Assembly: GCA_966250865.1 (NCBI GenBank)
Contig: CBINIT010000039.1
Span: forward strand, 1 to 7,509
DNA: 7,509 nucleotides
Direction: 5' to 3'
From: CAYGGE01 sp966250865
GTDB taxonomy: Bacteria; Patescibacteriota; UBA1384; CAYGGE01
Under the pieces are notes generated by a model. It was not told where the DNA came from. It saw only the letters and a list, made by a program, of their open reading frames with translations, and did no database searches. The first letter of the stretch is position 1. Every line of letters starts with the position of its first letter. Of the stretch, positions 5,143 to 7,509 are shown piece after piece. The translations under genes and the position numbers were made by a program.

Positions 5143-6513
5143 ATGGTCACTATGAGGCGTTTCTCGATTTTCTTGTTGACACTAGTACTTATAGCGGTGC
5201 CTGTTTTTGTGTCCGCTCAAAGTGAGTATACTTCACCGAACTACATCATTGATAATGTTGCACTAGCTAACATCTTTATTATCGATACCGAAGCCAATGT
5301 AAAACCACCAAATATTGGCTCCAGGGGCGCTGAAGTCACCGATATTCGTCATAACCAAGCGACTATCGAGTGGACTACCGATACGAACTCAAGCTCAACC
5401 ATCTTGTATGGTACAACCAGTGCATATGGTTTCGAGACGGGAACCTCGAACTTTGTCAAGGCACATAAGGTTACCTTATTTGGCTTGAAGCCAGAGACGC
5501 TCTATCACTTTAAAGCTATCTCAACTGACCCAACCGGGGGTAAAGGCTTTACGACCGATAAGACCTTTAGCACGACAGCTGAAACGAGTATTAAGTCGAT
5601 TCAAATTAGTGGTGTTGACTACAATAAAGCAGACATTATTTTTGAAACCAGCAACTATAACCAATATATTGTAGAGTATGGTACGACCACTCGTTACGGC
5701 TCTTCAATTGCTAATGCATCTTCTACGAATACCACGAAACATACCGTTCAACTTACCAGCCTTTCGCCTGGAACCGAGTACCACGTCCGAATTAAAGTCA
5801 GCAATGACAAGGGTAGTGAGGCTGAGTCGAGTGACTTTACCTTCACTACTATTCCGCTCCCAGTCTTTACGGTGCTCCAGATGGTCCCTGTCTCAGCCAA
5901 TACAATTAATGTTGTCATGCGGACCAACACGCCGACGACCAAGATTGTCTACTATCGACAGCTCGATAAGCCGGACGCCAAAGAGCTTTCTGTGGCGAGC
6001 TCTGAATTCTCGATTGACCGAACTGCGACTATTGAAAATCTGATAGGTGAGACGAACTACGCCATTCGGGTAGTCATTGCCGACCAGGGTGGAAAGCAGA
6101 ATACTTCCTCGACGCAAACCGTAAGAACACCACGGGACACCCAACCGCCTGATATCACTGATCTTCAGGTCACGACTGCCCGAACAGCAGATGAGATCAC
6201 GGCTATCGCTTCATGGAAAACCAATGAGCCAGCGAGCGATAAAGCTGAAGTGATTCGAAAGGGTCAGGAAACCATCATCGACGTACCGGGCCATGAAGGG
6301 GCTAACGATCTTACCAATGGTCACACGGTTATTGGTAATGGCTTGAAGCCATCTACGCTGTACACGCTAGTTGCCATCTCAAAGGATGCGGCCGGTAACG
6401 AGGCACGGAAAGAGATCACCTTCCGCACGCCTAAGGCAACGCAGTCCATCTTCACTCTATTAGCCGCTAACTTTGCCAATGCCTTTGGCTGGGTAATCGA
6501 CTTATTGAAGTAG
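5143..6513 (+). CDS. Secreted protein with four FN3-like domains
   Basis: This 456-residue protein has a clear signal peptide: MRRF, then a hydrophobic run to VFVSAQ, with likely cleavage near residue 25. After a short lead-in come four fibronectin-III-like beta-sandwich segments, at roughly 55-148, 149-239, 240-330 and 331-430. Domains 1 and 2 share a YGTT(S/T)xYG motif (89-95, 179-185), as in FN3-like domains fused to purple acid phosphatases. Domains 1, 2 and 4 share the L.P.T.Y (L.PGTEY) strand. Domain 3 is the most diverged. The last 20 or so residues (SIFTLLAANF to the end) are hydrophobic and could anchor the protein or pack against a membrane partner. No catalytic domain is visible, so a binding or scaffold role outside the membrane is likely. 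The ATG at 5143 has GAGAGGGG 2 nt upstream; the ATG at 5152 (11 nt spacing) is an alternative that keeps the whole signal peptide. The ABC ATPase follows after 3 nt. Confidence 0.87.
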   Translation: MVTMRRFSIFLLTLVLIAVPVFVSAQSEYTSPNYIIDNVALANIFIIDTEANVKPPNIGSRGAEVTDIRHNQATIEWTTDTNSSSTILYGTTSAYGFETGTSNFVKAHKVTLFGLKPETLYHFKAISTDPTGGKGFTTDKTFSTTAETSIKSIQISGVDYNKADIIFETSNYNQYIVEYGTTTRYGSSIANASSTNTTKHTVQLTSLSPGTEYHVRIKVSNDKGSEAESSDFTFTTIPLPVFTVLQMVPVSANTINVVMRTNTPTTKIVYYRQLDKPDAKELSVASSEFSIDRTATIENLIGETNYAIRVVIADQGGKQNTSSTQTVRTPRDTQPPDITDLQVTTARTADEITAIASWKTNEPASDKAEVIRKGQETIIDVPGHEGANDLTNGHTVIGNGLKPSTLYTLVAISKDAAGNEARKEITFRTPKATQSIFTLLAANFANAFGWVIDLLK

Positions 6514-6516
6514 CTT

Positions 6517-7509
6517 ATGGAACGCAAAAAGACACCCCTTATCTCCATCCAATACGTTTCAAAGTCATATGACGAAGATGTTTTGAATTATGAGCATCTG
6601 GTTTTGCGAAATGTTAATTTAGAGATTTACGATGGTGAGTTTGTTGTCATCTTTGGTCCCTCAGGAAGTGGTAAGTCGTCGCTCCTTAACCTTATTGCTG
6701 GCTTAGAGATGCCAACTGCTGGGCGAGTGATGTTGCGTCGACGCGATCTTTCACACTTTAACCACGATGAGCTAGCTAAGTATCACCGGCTTAAGATGGG
6801 TATGGTTTTCCAGTCATTTAACCTTATTAAATCGTTGAATGTTTGGGAGAATGTGGCTTTACCGCAAACTGCCAACGGGATTCGTTACAGTTTGCGACAT
6901 AGGCGAGCGTTGCGGCTCCTCAAGCTCTTTGGTCTCGATGAGTATCCTGAGCGACACATTAACGAACTTTCAGGTGGTCAGCAGCAGCGTGTCGCTATTG
7001 CCCGGTCATTGATCAACAATCCATTCTTCCTACTGGTCGACGAGCCGACTGGTAACCTAGATAGTAAGTCAGCTGCCGACGTGATGAAGATCTTCTATGG
7101 TCTCAATAAGCACGGGAAGCACACGATCATTATGGTTACTCACAACCCAGAACAACTTCAATACGCTTCTCGAGTTATCTATGTTCAGGATGGTCAGATA
7201 GTAAAAGATGAGCGCCGGGAAGATCTCAATCACGACATTGATCCACCTATGCCAAAGGCTCATCTTAATGAGCTCGGTGAGTACAAGACAGAGCTTCCTG
7301 ACGATCATGGAGCGCATCCAGCAGAGGTCACATCAACAAAAGTACAGTCGACAGCGTCTCCTTCACCGACCACAAGTAAACCAGAAGTGACTATTCCAAT
7401 TGCGGCTAACCCGGTGCTAGCAACGGTACCAGTTCAAGAAAAACCAGTAGAACCAACACCTAAAGTGCCTCAGACGGAAGAGACGAAGCCAGAAGAGGCT
7501 AAGCCAGTC
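6517..7509 (+). CDS. MacB/LolD-like ABC transporter ATPase with C-terminal tail, 3' partial
   Basis: The frame runs from ATG 6517 to the window end (331 codons, no stop). Residues 8-235 form a complete ABC ATPase: Walker A GPSGSGKSS (47-55), Q-loop VFQSFNLI (Gln99), signature LSGGQQQR (151-158), Walker B FLLVDEP with catalytic Glu176, D-loop GNLDS and H-loop His209 in MVTHN. The motifs and the RVAIARSL and EPTGNLDS wording resemble the MacB/LolD/FtsE group, whose partners are FtsX-like permeases used for lipoprotein or peptide export or for mechanotransmission. From about residue 265 a low-complexity tail rich in Pro, Thr, Glu and Lys begins and is still open at 331; group members are usually about 220-250 residues. 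The ATG lies 3 nt after the FN3 stop, with only a weak GAAG (6507-6510) before it, so translation is probably coupled. The permease is presumably just downstream, outside the window. Confidence 0.93.
   Translation, partial: MERKKTPLISIQYVSKSYDEDVLNYEHLVLRNVNLEIYDGEFVVIFGPSGSGKSSLLNLIAGLEMPTAGRVMLRRRDLSHFNHDELAKYHRLKMGMVFQSFNLIKSLNVWENVALPQTANGIRYSLRHRRALRLLKLFGLDEYPERHINELSGGQQQRVAIARSLINNPFFLLVDEPTGNLDSKSAADVMKIFYGLNKHGKHTIIMVTHNPEQLQYASRVIYVQDGQIVKDERREDLNHDIDPPMPKAHLNELGEYKTELPDDHGAHPAEVTSTKVQSTASPSPTTSKPEVTIPIAANPVLATVPVQEKPVEPTPKVPQTEETKPEEAKPV

Noticed and set aside
7069..7390. Small frames on both strands within the ABC ATPase gene
   Set aside because: They overlap the Walker B, H-loop and tail coding region, which reads cleanly in the ATPase frame to the window end.
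1..7509. UGA recoded as glycine, as in Absconditabacteria and Gracilibacteria, because no gene here stops with TGA
   Set aside because: Full-length conserved proteins (RNase Y, YmdB, HU, ABC ATPase) read through without any in-frame TGA, and the tRNA-Gly has anticodon TCC, not TCA. Six stops are too few to mean anything.

Overview
The window looks like a bacterial chromosome segment from a small-genome, envelope-protein-rich lineage. My best guess is a Candidate Phyla Radiation (Patescibacteria) member. That guess is an inference from gene content: LamG and fibronectin-III surface proteins, a MacB/LolD-like ABC ATPase, and an rny-ymdB pair among compact operons. No phylogenetic marker here proves it. 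The genetic code appears standard. All genes end in TAA or TAG, and none needs UGA read through.

Layout, left to right. (1) Nt 2-1321: the 3' part of a large secreted or surface protein with two tandem LamG-like domains. (2) Nt 1322-1567: a gene-free region with a near-consensus promoter (TTGACG, 17 bp, TATAAT) directly after the LamG stop codon, then a leader of about 210 nt. The leader can fold so that the rny ribosome binding site is hidden, and an upstream element could compete for the hiding strand. (3) Nt 1568-3863: rny (RNase Y) followed by a YmdB-type metallophosphoesterase, closed by a bidirectional hairpin terminator. This is the same gene order as ymdA-ymdB in Bacillus. (4) Nt 3906-4697, minus strand: tRNA-Arg(CCT), tRNA-Pro(CGG), a HIT-superfamily gene and tRNA-Gly(TCC), read leftward and converging on the shared terminator. 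All three tRNA genes encode their CCA. (5) Nt 4720-4751: overlapping divergent promoters separate the leftward tRNA/HIT block from a rightward HU-like DNA-binding protein gene (4789-5076). (6) Nt 5099-7509: a strong-looking promoter drives a secreted protein with four FN3-like domains, followed after 3 nt by an ABC transporter ATPase. The ATPase carries a Pro/Thr/Glu-rich C-terminal extension and runs off the window end.

Functional themes are RNA turnover and 2',3'-cyclic nucleotide chemistry (rny, ymdB), translation (tRNAs), nucleoid structure (HU), and the cell envelope (LamG protein, FN3 protein, ABC ATPase). I saw no CRISPR array, insertion sequence, integrase or phage gene. I did not find a clear new multi-gene system. 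The items most worth checking are the switch-like rny leader, the HIT protein with Trp in place of the third motif His and its place inside a tRNA cluster, and the extended ABC ATPase next to a secreted FN3 protein.
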